Source of the DNA: CAYGVX01 sp964544285
GTDB taxonomy: Archaea; Thermoproteota; Bathyarchaeia; Bathyarchaeales; SOJC01
DNA: 42,808 bases
NCBI GenBank assembly: GCA_964544285.1
Contig: CAZJAQ010000005.1
Coordinates: 1 to 42,808, forward strand
Reading direction: 5' to 3'
A program made the position numbers and the translations under genes. Positions within the stretch are counted from its first letter, which is position 1; every line of letters begins with the position of its first letter. Positions 14,711 through 22,544 of this stretch are shown in pieces. The notes beneath the pieces were generated by a model. The model did no database searches, had not been told where the DNA came from, and worked only from the letters and a program-made list of their open reading frames with translations.

Positions 14711-17136
14711 TCGAACGTCTTCAGAGAGGTTCCATGCGTGATTGTGCGCTGGTCCTCCGCGATTTTTTCTATGATCCGCTCGACTAGTTCAGGTTCAGTT
14801 GCCAACCTACCCACCGTGTGAAGCCTACCGTGAGTGTTGAGGGCGATGAGTTCAGTCACCACGAAGCCGTACGTTTCTCTGCCGTACATGTGAGGGTTTG
14901 TGTTGATGACTATCGTGTTGATTCCCTCTTTTCTCACCATCTTCGAGACGGACATAACATCGTGAACAGCGAGGTCTTCGTATTCTCGGACGATTATCCG
15001 CTTTTCTTCTATGGAGCGCACTTCGCCAGTCTCTAAGCTTCTCGCCAAGGGCACGTTAGCACTTCCATCCGTGATGACGACCATGGCAGGTATTGTGGAA
15101 GGGTCACGTCTTCTCGATTCTTTTAAGACTTCCCAGGCTTTCAGCATTCCCGCGGCAAGAGGCGTGTAACCACTGATTTTCAGTCCCAAGAGCTTGTTAG
15201 CTACGACTCGCAGGTTGGTGATGGGATGCTGGGCTATGACTGCCCCGGTGTCTCTTAGCGCCACGATTCCCACGCGGTCTCTGTATCGGTAGGCATCTCC
15301 GTGGAGCCTCAGTATAGCTTTCTTCACAGCCTCAATGCTGAGCACCATAGAACCACTCAAGTCGAGGACAAACATTATCGTCATGGGAGCTTTGTAGCGC
15401 CTCAGCTTTTCGCGGACATCTTGGAGGCTTATGGCGAGAGCCGTCTCAAGACCAGGACTTCTGAATCTTTGCTTTCTCGCTGCCGCTCGGATGGTGGCTG
15501 GAAGATGTATGTCCCGAGGTTTGCCTTGAGAGAATTTCCACCCGCTGGCTCTGCCCCGACCGATTGTAGTTATGGCTTCTGCCCTCTTGCCCGCAAAACT
15601 GCTCGGAATCCTTTGAGTCTTCTTTACCTTAAAAGACAGTTTTGAAAGGATGCCTGAGTCTTTTGTCGAGCCTTTGAAGATTTGGAAGAGGGGAAACCCT
15701 TTCTTTAGTTGGGGTGTTTTTGCTGCGTGGCTGATGGAGGGTATGCCTTTCGTTTTCTTCAGGCTGACTTGCTTTCCCTCTTCTCCACGGTCCCCTTTCA
15801 AGGGTTTGTCGCTCTTTGCCACGGCTTGCACGCTCGGCATTCCTTGAACTTGCTTTCGCATCCGCTGCCCAAAAGCGAATATGACCTGACCAAACACTCT
15901 GTTGAGGGTGGCGAAAATCTGCGAAAGCCTTTTCCTGAATTCAGATAACCCTCTGTGCTTCTCCATGAATTCCTCGAGCTTCTTACTCACATCGCCCATG
16001 GCGAAGACGACTGCGCGCCCCTCTCTTCTCTTCTTCTTATCTTTATCCTCTCCTCCGCCTTCTCTCTGAGGTTTTTCTTCGGTCTTTTCTGGTTTGTAGC
16101 CAACTGCTTTTGCAGCCCCGAGGGTTGCTTCTTTTATTTCTTCGGGAGTGGCTGGTTCGAGGAAGCCTCCTTCTCTCGTGCGGTGGCTTAGGGCAAGCTC
16201 TGAGGCGATTACCACATCGTCCAGCGAGGCTTCTTTTCTGCTCTCGAAAGCCGCAAGTGTCGTAGCTACTTTGCTGATGATTATGTCGGGTCTCAAGCCG
16301 TCAACCTTCAAGCCTAGGCAAGTTTTGCAGACGGCTTCGAGGAGTTTTTCAGGCATCACGACATTCGGCAATGTTTTCCTCGCTTCTGCAATCCTGTTTT
16401 TCAACTCCTCTTGGTTGGGCTGGTATTTTTCGAGAAAGCCTTCGGGGTTTGCTTCGAACTCCAAGTTTCGCCTCACAACCTCCATCCTCTCCTCGACCGA
16501 CGAGATTCTTTCTACAGTGACAGACAGGGGAAAACGGTCTAGGAGCTGCGGTCGTAGTTCTCCTTCTTCGGGGTTCATCGTGCCTATGAAGATGAAGCGT
16601 GAGGGGTGGCTCACCGAGATTCCTTCTCTCTCGACAACGTTCCATCCAGTAGCGGCAGCGTCGAGTAAATCGTCCGCGATGTGGTCGGGCAAGAGGTTGA
16701 TTTCGTCCACGTAAAGCACGTTCTGGTTTGCTTCTGCTAAAATGCCGGGTTCGAGTGCTTCTATGCCCTGTTTTATGGCTTTTTCGATGTCTAGGCTTCC
16801 GACCACGCGGTCCTCCGTAGCCCCCAAGGGTAGGTCGACTACTCGCATTTCCCTCTCTTCTACGGGGAACTTTCCGGTTTTCTGGTAGGTTGCGCTGCAT
16901 TTCTCGCACATGTTGGTGGGGTCGTAGGGGTTGCAGTTGAAGGGGCAATCCTGCACCACTTGAATCTTAGGTAATACGTCTTTTAAGGCTCGAACGACTG
17001 TAGTTTTGCCCGAGCCTTTGGGTCCACGAATAAGAAGTCCGCCGATGTTGGGGTTGACAGCGTTGATTATAATGGCAAGCTTTAGCTTGTCTAATTCAAC
17101 AATCGCCGTGAACGGGAAGAGAATTCGTCGCTGCAA
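14707..17136 (-). CDS. Fused ChlI/ChlD-type chelatase (AAA+ ATPase plus von Willebrand A domain)
   Basis: This 809-residue protein joins the two motor subunits of Mg/Co chelatases. The AAA+ domain has Walker A GPKGSGKTT (38-46) and Walker B VLYVDEINLL (about 138-148). A cysteine group, CPFNC...CEKC (about 60-80), sits in an insertion and could bind zinc. After a basic, poorly conserved linker (about 370-560), the VWA domain carries the MIDAS motif DLSGSM (592-597) and VVITDGSANVP. Family members drive insertion of Mg, Co or Ni into tetrapyrroles with a large ChlH/CobN-type subunit, which is not in the window. A cobalamin adenosyltransferase is encoded 9 kb away, so cobaltochelatase is a reasonable guess. 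Ni insertion for F430-like cofactors is the alternative. Confidence 0.9.
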   Translation of the reverse strand: MQRRILFPFTAIVELDKLKLAIIINAVNPNIGGLLIRGPKGSGKTTVVRALKDVLPKIQVVQDCPFNCNPYDPTNMCEKCSATYQKTGKFPVEEREMRVVDLPLGATEDRVVGSLDIEKAIKQGIEALEPGILAEANQNVLYVDEINLLPDHIADDLLDAAATGWNVVEREGISVSHPSRFIFIGTMNPEEGELRPQLLDRFPLSVTVERISSVEERMEVVRRNLEFEANPEGFLEKYQPNQEELKNRIAEARKTLPNVVMPEKLLEAVCKTCLGLKVDGLRPDIIISKVATTLAAFESRKEASLDDVVIASELALSHRTREGGFLEPATPEEIKEATLGAAKAVGYKPEKTEEKPQREGGGEDKDKKKRREGRAVVFAMGDVSKKLEEFMEKHRGLSEFRKRLSQIFATLNRVFGQVIFAFGQRMRKQVQGMPSVQAVAKSDKPLKGDRGEEGKQVSLKKTKGIPSISHAAKTPQLKKGFPLFQIFKGSTKDSGILSKLSFKVKKTQRIPSSFAGKRAEAITTIGRGRASGWKFSQGKPRDIHLPATIRAAARKQRFRSPGLETALAISLQDVREKLRRYKAPMTIMFVLDLSGSMVLSIEAVKKAILRLHGDAYRYRDRVGIVALRDTGAVIAQHPITNLRVVANKLLGLKISGYTPLAAGMLKAWEVLKESRRRDPSTIPAMVVITDGSANVPLARSLETGEVRSIEEKRIIVREYEDLAVHDVMSVSKMVRKEGINTIVINTNPHMYGRETYGFVVTELIALNTHGRLHTVGRLATEPELVERIIEKIAEDQRTITHGTSLKTFD

Positions 17137-17268
17137 CAGTGTTCTCCAACTAATCTAAAGAATGTAGAGCGATATAAGTTGTAACACAGACTGCCCCTCC
17201 GAGGTGGGCGTGGAGATTAGACTTAAATCAAGATGCCTAAATAGGATAGCCGAGGAGACTCGACGTAA

Positions 17269-18645
17269 ATGGAAGACTTGGAATTTCTGATCAATCACGG
17301 TTTATCGCGTGGAGCCGACTTCGTAGAAGTAAGATACCAGAAAAGGTCGCGAACGATGGTGGGCATCAAGAAAGGCGAGCTGGACAGCGCCACGTCGGGC
17401 GTTCTGGAGGGCTACGGGATAAGGGCGTTGAAGGAGGGAAGCTGGGGGTTTGCGGTCACAAGCAAGCTTGACCGAAAGACCCTCCTCACCAAAGTCAAAG
17501 AAGCATTGAGACTTGCAGCGAGTTCAGCGTCTGCAAAGACTTCGAAGAGCGAACTCGCAGCAACCAAAACGACGAGAATGAAGGCAGTTGCAGAGGTGAA
17601 GGACGACCCGAGAAACCATTCGTTTGAGGAAAAGGTCAAACTTGCACTGGAACTTGACAGGTTCGCAAGAGGATACTCTAAAGAGATAGCATCAACATCG
17701 GTCAGATACGCCGAGAACTTAGTAGAAAAACATTATGTAAATTCTGAGGGCTCTGACTGTTACCTTTTCGACGTCAAACCCGACCTCATTATGATGGTAA
17801 TCGCCAAAAGAGGCGACGTCATGACCGAAGTCTATGATGGAGCATGCCGTACGGGCGGGTGGGAACTTTTCAAAACCAAAGACCCCCAACAAATAGCTAA
17901 GATGACTTGCCAAAGAGCCATAAAACTACTGTCGGCGAAGGTTGCACCTTCTGGCGCTCATGTTGCAGTGTTGGATCCTGAGCTTGTAGGAATGCTAAGC
18001 CACGAAGCAATAGGTCACACGGTCGAAGCAGACTTTGTTATCGTAGGTACTGTGGCGAGCGGAAAAATCGGAGAAAAAGTGGCGAGCGACATGGTGACGT
18101 TGGTTGATGACGGAACGATTCCATGGGGTGCCGGCTGGGTTCCCTTCGACGACGAAGGCGTAGCGGGCAGGAAGACGGTGATAATCGACAAGGGAGTTTT
18201 GAAGAGCTACCTCCATAGTCGGGAAACTGCTGCCAAATTCAAAGTAGAGCCGACTGGCAACAGCAGAGCGTGGAACTACCGCGACGTGCCGCTTATTAGA
18301 ATGAGGGCGACGTACATCGAACCAAGAGACTGGAGTAGGGAAGAGATAATCGAAGACACGAAAGACGGGCTTCTCCTCTTCGGTTCTGGCGGTGGACAAG
18401 CAGACAGCAATGCCGAATTCATGTTCGGAGTTCAAGAAGCCTACAAAATCCACAACGGAGAGATAGGCGAACCCTTTAGGGGAGTGACCATCTCGGGCAG
18501 TGCTTACGATGTGCTGAAAAGCGTAGACGCGGTGGGCAAAGACTTCAGCCTCGACGGAAAAGGGCATTGTGGGAAGATTCAACTAGCCAAGGTCGACGGG
18601 GGCGGTCCGACCGTTCGCTGTAAAATGTTGTTTGGAGGAGAGTAA
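17269..18645 (+). CDS. tldD: TldD-type metalloprotease subunit
   Basis: A 458-residue TldD/PmbA family protein. The zinc-binding HExxxH is HEAIGH at 245-250 within GMLSHEAIGHTVEADF, followed by the family-typical VDDGTIPWGAG, FDDEGV and a C-terminal GSGGGQADSNAEFMFGVQEA. TldD and TldE form a heterodimer that cleaves unfolded peptides and, in known systems, matures modified peptides. TldD holds the active site. The tldE gene overlaps its 3' end by 14 bases, which supports coupled translation. The start ATG follows the promoter-like region 17137-17268. No peptide precursor gene is visible next to the pair. Confidence 0.95.
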   Translation: MEDLEFLINHGLSRGADFVEVRYQKRSRTMVGIKKGELDSATSGVLEGYGIRALKEGSWGFAVTSKLDRKTLLTKVKEALRLAASSASAKTSKSELAATKTTRMKAVAEVKDDPRNHSFEEKVKLALELDRFARGYSKEIASTSVRYAENLVEKHYVNSEGSDCYLFDVKPDLIMMVIAKRGDVMTEVYDGACRTGGWELFKTKDPQQIAKMTCQRAIKLLSAKVAPSGAHVAVLDPELVGMLSHEAIGHTVEADFVIVGTVASGKIGEKVASDMVTLVDDGTIPWGAGWVPFDDEGVAGRKTVIIDKGVLKSYLHSRETAAKFKVEPTGNSRAWNYRDVPLIRMRATYIEPRDWSREEIIEDTKDGLLLFGSGGGQADSNAEFMFGVQEAYKIHNGEIGEPFRGVTISGSAYDVLKSVDAVGKDFSLDGKGHCGKIQLAKVDGGGPTVRCKMLFGGE

Positions 18646-20032
18646 AAAAATGGAAGCTTCAACAATCGCAGAAAAAGCAGTTAAGCATGCGCGAAAACTT
18701 GGCGCTGACGCAGCTGAAGCGTACGTGTTAAGACAGAAGGGCATCATAGTGCAGATTGAGCACGGCGCTATATCCAACGAGTCTGCTCAGGAAATCGGCG
18801 GCATCGGAGTCCGCGTACTCAAAGACAGAGCCTTCGGCTTCTCCCATGTAGACAAGCTGGACGAGAAGAAGGTTGAGGAAGCTGTTGAAAACGCCTACCA
18901 CATCGCCAAAGCAAGCATTCCCGACCATAACAATTCTCTTCCGCAACAGAAACCTTTCCCAAAAATAAGGGGAATCTACGACAAGAGAATCGTTGACCTT
19001 CAGGTTGAGGAGGTCGTTGGAATGACTAAAAGCATGCTCGACGCCGCACTGCGTTATGACCAGCGTGTAAGAGCCGACATGGGAGGGATAGAAACCCGCG
19101 TCGAAGAAGAAGCCTTAGCAAACACTGAAGGTGTCGATGCGGCTGAAACGAGGACATTCCTAGGAGTCTTCATCTGGGGGTTGGCGAAAGAAAACGGAGA
19201 AGTCACGTCCTCGACGGAGGACTACGGCTACTCACACAAACTCGACTTAAACATTGAAAAAATCGGGACAACCTTCGCTGAGAGGGCGGTGAAGCAGTTT
19301 GGAGCCAAGAAAATAGAGTCCTTCGAAGGCACCATCATACTGGATTTTGCTCCTGCAGGCGAGCTCATGGCTGGCGCTTTGGCCTTCGGCGTCAGGAGCG
19401 ACAACGTTCAACGAAACGCAAGCCCCCTTAAGGGAAAGATTGGAAGCGAGCTGGCTGTTCCACAATTTAGCGTGATTGACGACGGTTTACTGAAAGGGGG
19501 GATGATGACTAAGGCTTTCGACGATGAGGGTAGTCCGAGAAAGAAGACGCCCATTCTGGAGAAAGGAGTTCTGAAGAACTTCCTCTACAACGCCTACACT
19601 TCGAAAAAGGAAGGAACAGAGAGCACGGGCAACGCCTCACGAAGACCAATGGGGCTGTTCTTTACCCCCTCGCTGTCCTTCGAGTCTCCTCCACAACTGC
19701 TTCCCAGCAACCTCATCATAGAACCCGGCAACCGAACAAAGGACCAACTCGTCGAAGAAGTGGACAGAGGCATTTTAGTAGGACGCTTCGCAGGCAACAC
19801 AGAAGCAAGTAACGGAAACTTCTCCGGAAGCGTCAAGCAAGGCTACTTGATAGAAAACGGAGAGATAAAGCACCCGCTCATCGGAGCTATGATTTCTGGA
19901 AATTCCTACAAGCTGATGAAAGCCATTTCGGGGATAAGCAAAGACTTCAAGACCGTTGAGTTTGGGGGCGTGCCGTCTGCTCGAAGCCCTATGATAAGAG
20001 TTGAGAAGGTAAAGATTACAGGAAAAACCTAA
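18632..20032 (+). CDS. tldE: TldE/PmbA-type partner subunit
   Basis: A 466-residue PmbA/TldE homologue (EKAVKHARKLGADAAEAYVL, GIGVRVLKDRAFGFSHVD, and in the C-terminal barrel FDDEGSPRKKTPILEKGVLK, then GTESTGNASR). It lacks the HExxxH motif, as TldE subunits do, and completes the proteolytic chamber formed with TldD. The start is inside the 3' end of tldD (14-base overlap), and a GGAGGAG ribosome-binding site lies just before the ATG-containing MEESKKMEAS. The alternative ATG six codons later (MEASTIAEKA) has a less good purine stretch. Its 3' end lies 31 bases from the end of the extended minus-strand Fe-S gene. Confidence 0.94.
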   Translation: MEESKKMEASTIAEKAVKHARKLGADAAEAYVLRQKGIIVQIEHGAISNESAQEIGGIGVRVLKDRAFGFSHVDKLDEKKVEEAVENAYHIAKASIPDHNNSLPQQKPFPKIRGIYDKRIVDLQVEEVVGMTKSMLDAALRYDQRVRADMGGIETRVEEEALANTEGVDAAETRTFLGVFIWGLAKENGEVTSSTEDYGYSHKLDLNIEKIGTTFAERAVKQFGAKKIESFEGTIILDFAPAGELMAGALAFGVRSDNVQRNASPLKGKIGSELAVPQFSVIDDGLLKGGMMTKAFDDEGSPRKKTPILEKGVLKNFLYNAYTSKKEGTESTGNASRRPMGLFFTPSLSFESPPQLLPSNLIIEPGNRTKDQLVEEVDRGILVGRFAGNTEASNGNFSGSVKQGYLIENGEIKHPLIGAMISGNSYKLMKAISGISKDFKTVEFGGVPSARSPMIRVEKVKITGKT

Positions 20033-20063
20033 CACCTAGCTTTCTTTGCCCACCTATTTCTTA

Positions 20064-20714
20064 CTAGTTTCGAGGTGTCAGAGAAATCGATTTGGTTGGA
20101 CACGTGCTTATGCAGACACCTCAGCCGAAGCACCGCGCCTTGTTGTACAATAGTTTACCCTTCTTCAATTGGCGAGCTCTGAACTGGCATCTTTCGACAC
20201 AGGTGCCACAGTTTATGCATGTTTCAGGATTGTTGACGGCGACGTATTTGGACGACACGACTGCTTCTGGGATGCCAAATCTCACCAACGCGCTCATAGA
20301 GTGGCAGCAGCACGAACAGCAACTGCAGATAACGTTGGGCTTTTCGTTTCCTTTGAAGGTGTAGGCAATATGAACGAGCCCCGCTTCGTGCGAACGTTCA
20401 AGTGCTTCCAGCGCTTGTTTCAAGTTTGCTTCTTTGCCCAATCCCTTATTTATCGTGTCTTCGGCTTCTTTGTCTAAGCTTATGCAAACGTCCAGGGGAG
20501 CGTCGCATTTCTTCAACTGTTTCCTGCAGCCACATTCTCCTAAAGAAACTAGTTTTGCGTCTCTAAGAATCTTCTTCATCTCTGAGAGGTCTAGGATTCG
20601 TTGCTGACCTTCTAAGCGCATGTTGACAGGAACGGTTACTGCAGTCATAGCGCTTACGATTTCTTTCTCAAGCTCCTCTCTCGTCCAATCTTCTTTCTCA
20701 GCCATTTTCAGCAT
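20064..20714 (-). CDS. Double-cluster ferredoxin-domain protein interrupted by an in-frame TGA
   Basis: Residues 1-150 carry an N-terminal Cys-rich region (C61, C63, C70, C77 in ECGCRKQLKKCDAPLDVC, then CSCCSCCC at 130-137), as in a known archaeal/bacterial family of Fe-S proteins with two C-terminal 4Fe-4S motifs. The first motif is intact (C166, C169, C172, C176; CINCGTCVERC). The second begins with C195 (ARCFG), then a TGA at 20123-20121 stands where the second Cys belongs. Reading on gives GVCISTCPTKSISLTPRN and a TAG at 20066-20064. Without readthrough the protein ends at residue 197 and the last cluster cannot form. Options are selenocysteine, a fresh nonsense mutation (TGC or TGT to TGA), or a base error. 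It likely transfers electrons; the partner is unknown. Confidence 0.85.
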
Positions 20715-20771
20715 CGCCTACGGTTTGAGTTTACAGTGTCTGGGCATTAATTTGTTTTGTCATCTCCAACC

Positions 20772-20779
20772 TTTAATAC
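20772..20779 (+). promoter_or_regulatory. TATA-like element of the GNAT gene
   Basis: A TTTAATAC stretch about 30 bases before the ATG at 20804 would place transcription start at, or a few bases before, the start codon: a leaderless mRNA, common in archaea. Confidence 0.4.
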
Positions 20780-20803
20780 GACAGAACAACCTTTTCTCCA
20801 GCA

Positions 20804-21688
20804 ATGCAAAACCAACTCGTCATCCGCCCTGCTCAGCAGAGCGACAGAGAAGCAGTTTTCAGATTCTGCGAGCACACCTTCGACTGGGGGGACTACATCC
20901 CCAACGTCTGGGACATGTGGCTGAAGCAGAAACATGGGAGAGTTTTCACAGCACTAATCGACAACAAGCCTGTGGGCATCATGCGTGTCTCAATAACTAA
21001 GCCCAGCGAAGTGGGGCTCCAAGCCGCTCGAACTCATCCAGACTACAGACGTAGAGGCGTCGCCACCGCCCTCACCGATGCTTGCCTAAAATGGGCAAAG
21101 AGCAAAGGAGCCGAGACAGCCGTGCTCTCGACAGACTCTGACAATTACGCAGCGCAGAAGACAATCAATAAGCTGGGGTTCACACAAGTCTCAGACTTCA
21201 TAATCATGCTATGCAAGGGAATTCAAGCAGCGAAAACTGAAAATTCCCGATGGGCACGGAAGAGCGACACAGTGAGAATATGGAAATTTCTAGCAGAGTC
21301 CGAAGTGTTTGAGAAGTCTGCTGGTTTGTACACGGTCATCTTCACGTGGATGTCTCTGGACGAAGGAGACCTTGCCAGATTCATCGCTAGCCAAAAGGCA
21401 ATAGTCTACGACGACAAAGGCACCATCAACGGCTTAGTCTTGATAGACGAGACCGTGAAAGACGTGTGGGAAGACGAAAAACCCTTCCAGACCTGCTACG
21501 TAGACGGCGACCATCAAGCCATCGTAGACCTGATGAATTTTTTCAAAACCTACTCCACGCAACAGGGAATCGCTAATGTCTATGCGTTCGCATGCAACAC
21601 GCCCACCATCGCCGCCGCTCTGACCGAAACAGGTTTCAAAAGGGAAGAGGATCACACAGAACTAATCTACCGGAAAAAACTAGACTGA
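20804..21688 (+). CDS. GNAT family N-acetyltransferase
   Basis: A 294-residue protein. The N-terminal GNAT domain spans residues about 5-145: LVIRPAQQSDREAVFRFCEH, then TALIDNKPVGIMRVS, then the acetyl-CoA loop AARTHPDYRRRGVATALTDA, then AETAVLSTDSDNYAAQKTIN and LGF. The C-terminal half (150-294) looks like a second, diverged GNAT fold (KAIVYDDKGTINGLVLIDET, NVYAFACNTPTIAAALTETG, F) without a clear acetyl-CoA loop. Double-GNAT proteins usually act on small molecules or proteins, and the substrate is unknown. The gene stands alone, convergent with the MoaD-like gene. Confidence 0.88.
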   Translation: MQNQLVIRPAQQSDREAVFRFCEHTFDWGDYIPNVWDMWLKQKHGRVFTALIDNKPVGIMRVSITKPSEVGLQAARTHPDYRRRGVATALTDACLKWAKSKGAETAVLSTDSDNYAAQKTINKLGFTQVSDFIIMLCKGIQAAKTENSRWARKSDTVRIWKFLAESEVFEKSAGLYTVIFTWMSLDEGDLARFIASQKAIVYDDKGTINGLVLIDETVKDVWEDEKPFQTCYVDGDHQAIVDLMNFFKTYSTQQGIANVYAFACNTPTIAAALTETGFKREEDHTELIYRKKLD

Positions 21689-21713
21689 CAGCGCCTATAG
21701 ACGAAGAAGTGAA

Positions 21714-22010
21714 CTAGCCCCCGCCCACAGGCGGAACGATTGCCACTTGGTCGCCTTCTTTCAACAGTGTATCCATCTCTTCTAATAGACTCACGCTTTT
21801 TCCATTAACGAGAAGCTGCAAATGTTCCCGTACTTTCCCTTTCTCATCGTACAGATATTCTTTGAACGCTTTTCCATGCTTTTTCGCCAATGCTTCCAAA
21901 ACGTCCTTCACGGTGACGTTTCTCGCACTGAATTCTACGGATTCTTCGCTTCTTCCCGCCAACTCACGCAGCGTCGTGAACAGCCGCACAGTGACTTTCA
22001 CAGCCGTCAT
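21714..22010 (-). CDS. MoaD/ThiS/SAMP-like ubiquitin-fold protein
   Basis: Residues TAVKVTVRLFTTLRELAGRS begin a beta-grasp fold that ends in the di-glycine tail VPPVGGG, the thiocarboxylate or conjugation site of MoaD, ThiS and archaeal SAMP modifiers. At about 98 residues it is close to MoaD length, with an insertion (YLYDEKGKVREHLQ) seen in many archaeal members. The frame is open to 22049, but the conserved fold starts at the ATG at 22010, so that start is preferred. E1-like activation (by a MoeB/UbaA homologue) would be needed and is not in the window. Molybdopterin sulfur carrier and protein modifier both remain possible. Confidence 0.88.
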   Translation of the reverse strand: MTAVKVTVRLFTTLRELAGRSEESVEFSARNVTVKDVLEALAKKHGKAFKEYLYDEKGKVREHLQLLVNGKSVSLLEEMDTLLKEGDQVAIVPPVGGG

Positions 22011-22090
22011 CACTATTGCATAATCATGCGTAAAACCCAAAATAAACATTCCCCGAAGAAGTCAAAACTTAAGTATCGCTGACCGCCCTC

Positions 22091-22102
22091 GATATAATTT
22101 GG
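22091..22102 (-). promoter_or_regulatory. TATA element upstream of the MoaD-like gene
   Basis: Read on the minus strand this is CCAAATTATATC, about 80 bases before the ATG at 22010. It directly abuts a pair of inverted GGAACGTGA half-sites on its upstream side. Confidence 0.4.
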
Positions 22103-22170
22103 GGAACGTGAACAAACAATAACCATGAGATAGCATTTTCTATTTCTCCTTTCTTCCTCCCTCACGTTCC
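22103..22170. promoter_or_regulatory. Inverted repeat / structured intergenic element
   Basis: GGAACGTGA at 22103-22111 and TCACGTTCC at 22162-22170 are perfect 9-bp inverted repeats. Between them GAGATAG (22127-22133) pairs imperfectly with CTATTTCTC (22140-22148). The whole could be a nested hairpin in RNA or paired operator half-sites next to the MoaD-like promoter. It lies between two minus-strand genes. Confidence 0.4.
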
Positions 22171-22197
22171 TCTAAGGAAGTGCCCAGAAAAAGCTGG

Positions 22198-22482
22198 TTA
22201 TTTGTTAACACTCTTGTTTATGGCTTCTTCCATAGTGTGGCCGTGGCAGTAAACGAGGGCTTTTTTGACGCCTTTCACCGTCAGTGCGGCTGCTTTGATG
22301 TCTGCAGCTAGTTTGAAGGCTATGGGGCAGAAGGGGCTCGTGGGCACGAAGTCTATCTTGAACACTCCTGGCTCTGATTCTTCTACGTTGGTTATCATGT
22401 TCATCTGGGCAAACGTCAACTCTGTTTCGGGGTCTTGAACATTACCCACGGCTTCACGAACTTTGTCTTCCAACTCTGCCAT
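22198..22482 (-). CDS. MIP18/DUF59 family Fe-S assembly-type protein
   Basis: A 94-residue single-domain DUF59 protein: VREAVGNVQDPETELTFAQM, then VFKIDFVPTSPFCPIAFKLA with the conserved TSPxCP cysteine. Family members (SufT, PaaD, MIP18) help deliver or mature Fe-S clusters. It is downstream of the gcvPB gene on the same strand by about 60 bases and may share its transcript. ATG start, with a purine-rich stretch upstream on the minus strand. A specific client is not evident. Confidence 0.88.
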   Translation of the reverse strand: MAELEDKVREAVGNVQDPETELTFAQMNMITNVEESEPGVFKIDFVPTSPFCPIAFKLAADIKAAALTVKGVKKALVYCHGHTMEEAINKSVNK

Positions 22483-22544
22483 CTACATTCCTTCTTCGGC
22501 TTTCTAATGATGGAAGTTTCTTCTGTCTAATAAGATTACCCTCT

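Noticed and set aside
16349..16948. A 199-codon minus-strand frame within the chelatase gene
   Set aside because: It is an Arg/Pro-rich shadow of the chelatase coding frame, with no family features.
20064..20123. Bacterial-type SECIS hairpin immediately after the TGA
   Set aside because: Only a 3-bp TGC/GCA stem with an ATAA loop is present, too weak to call.
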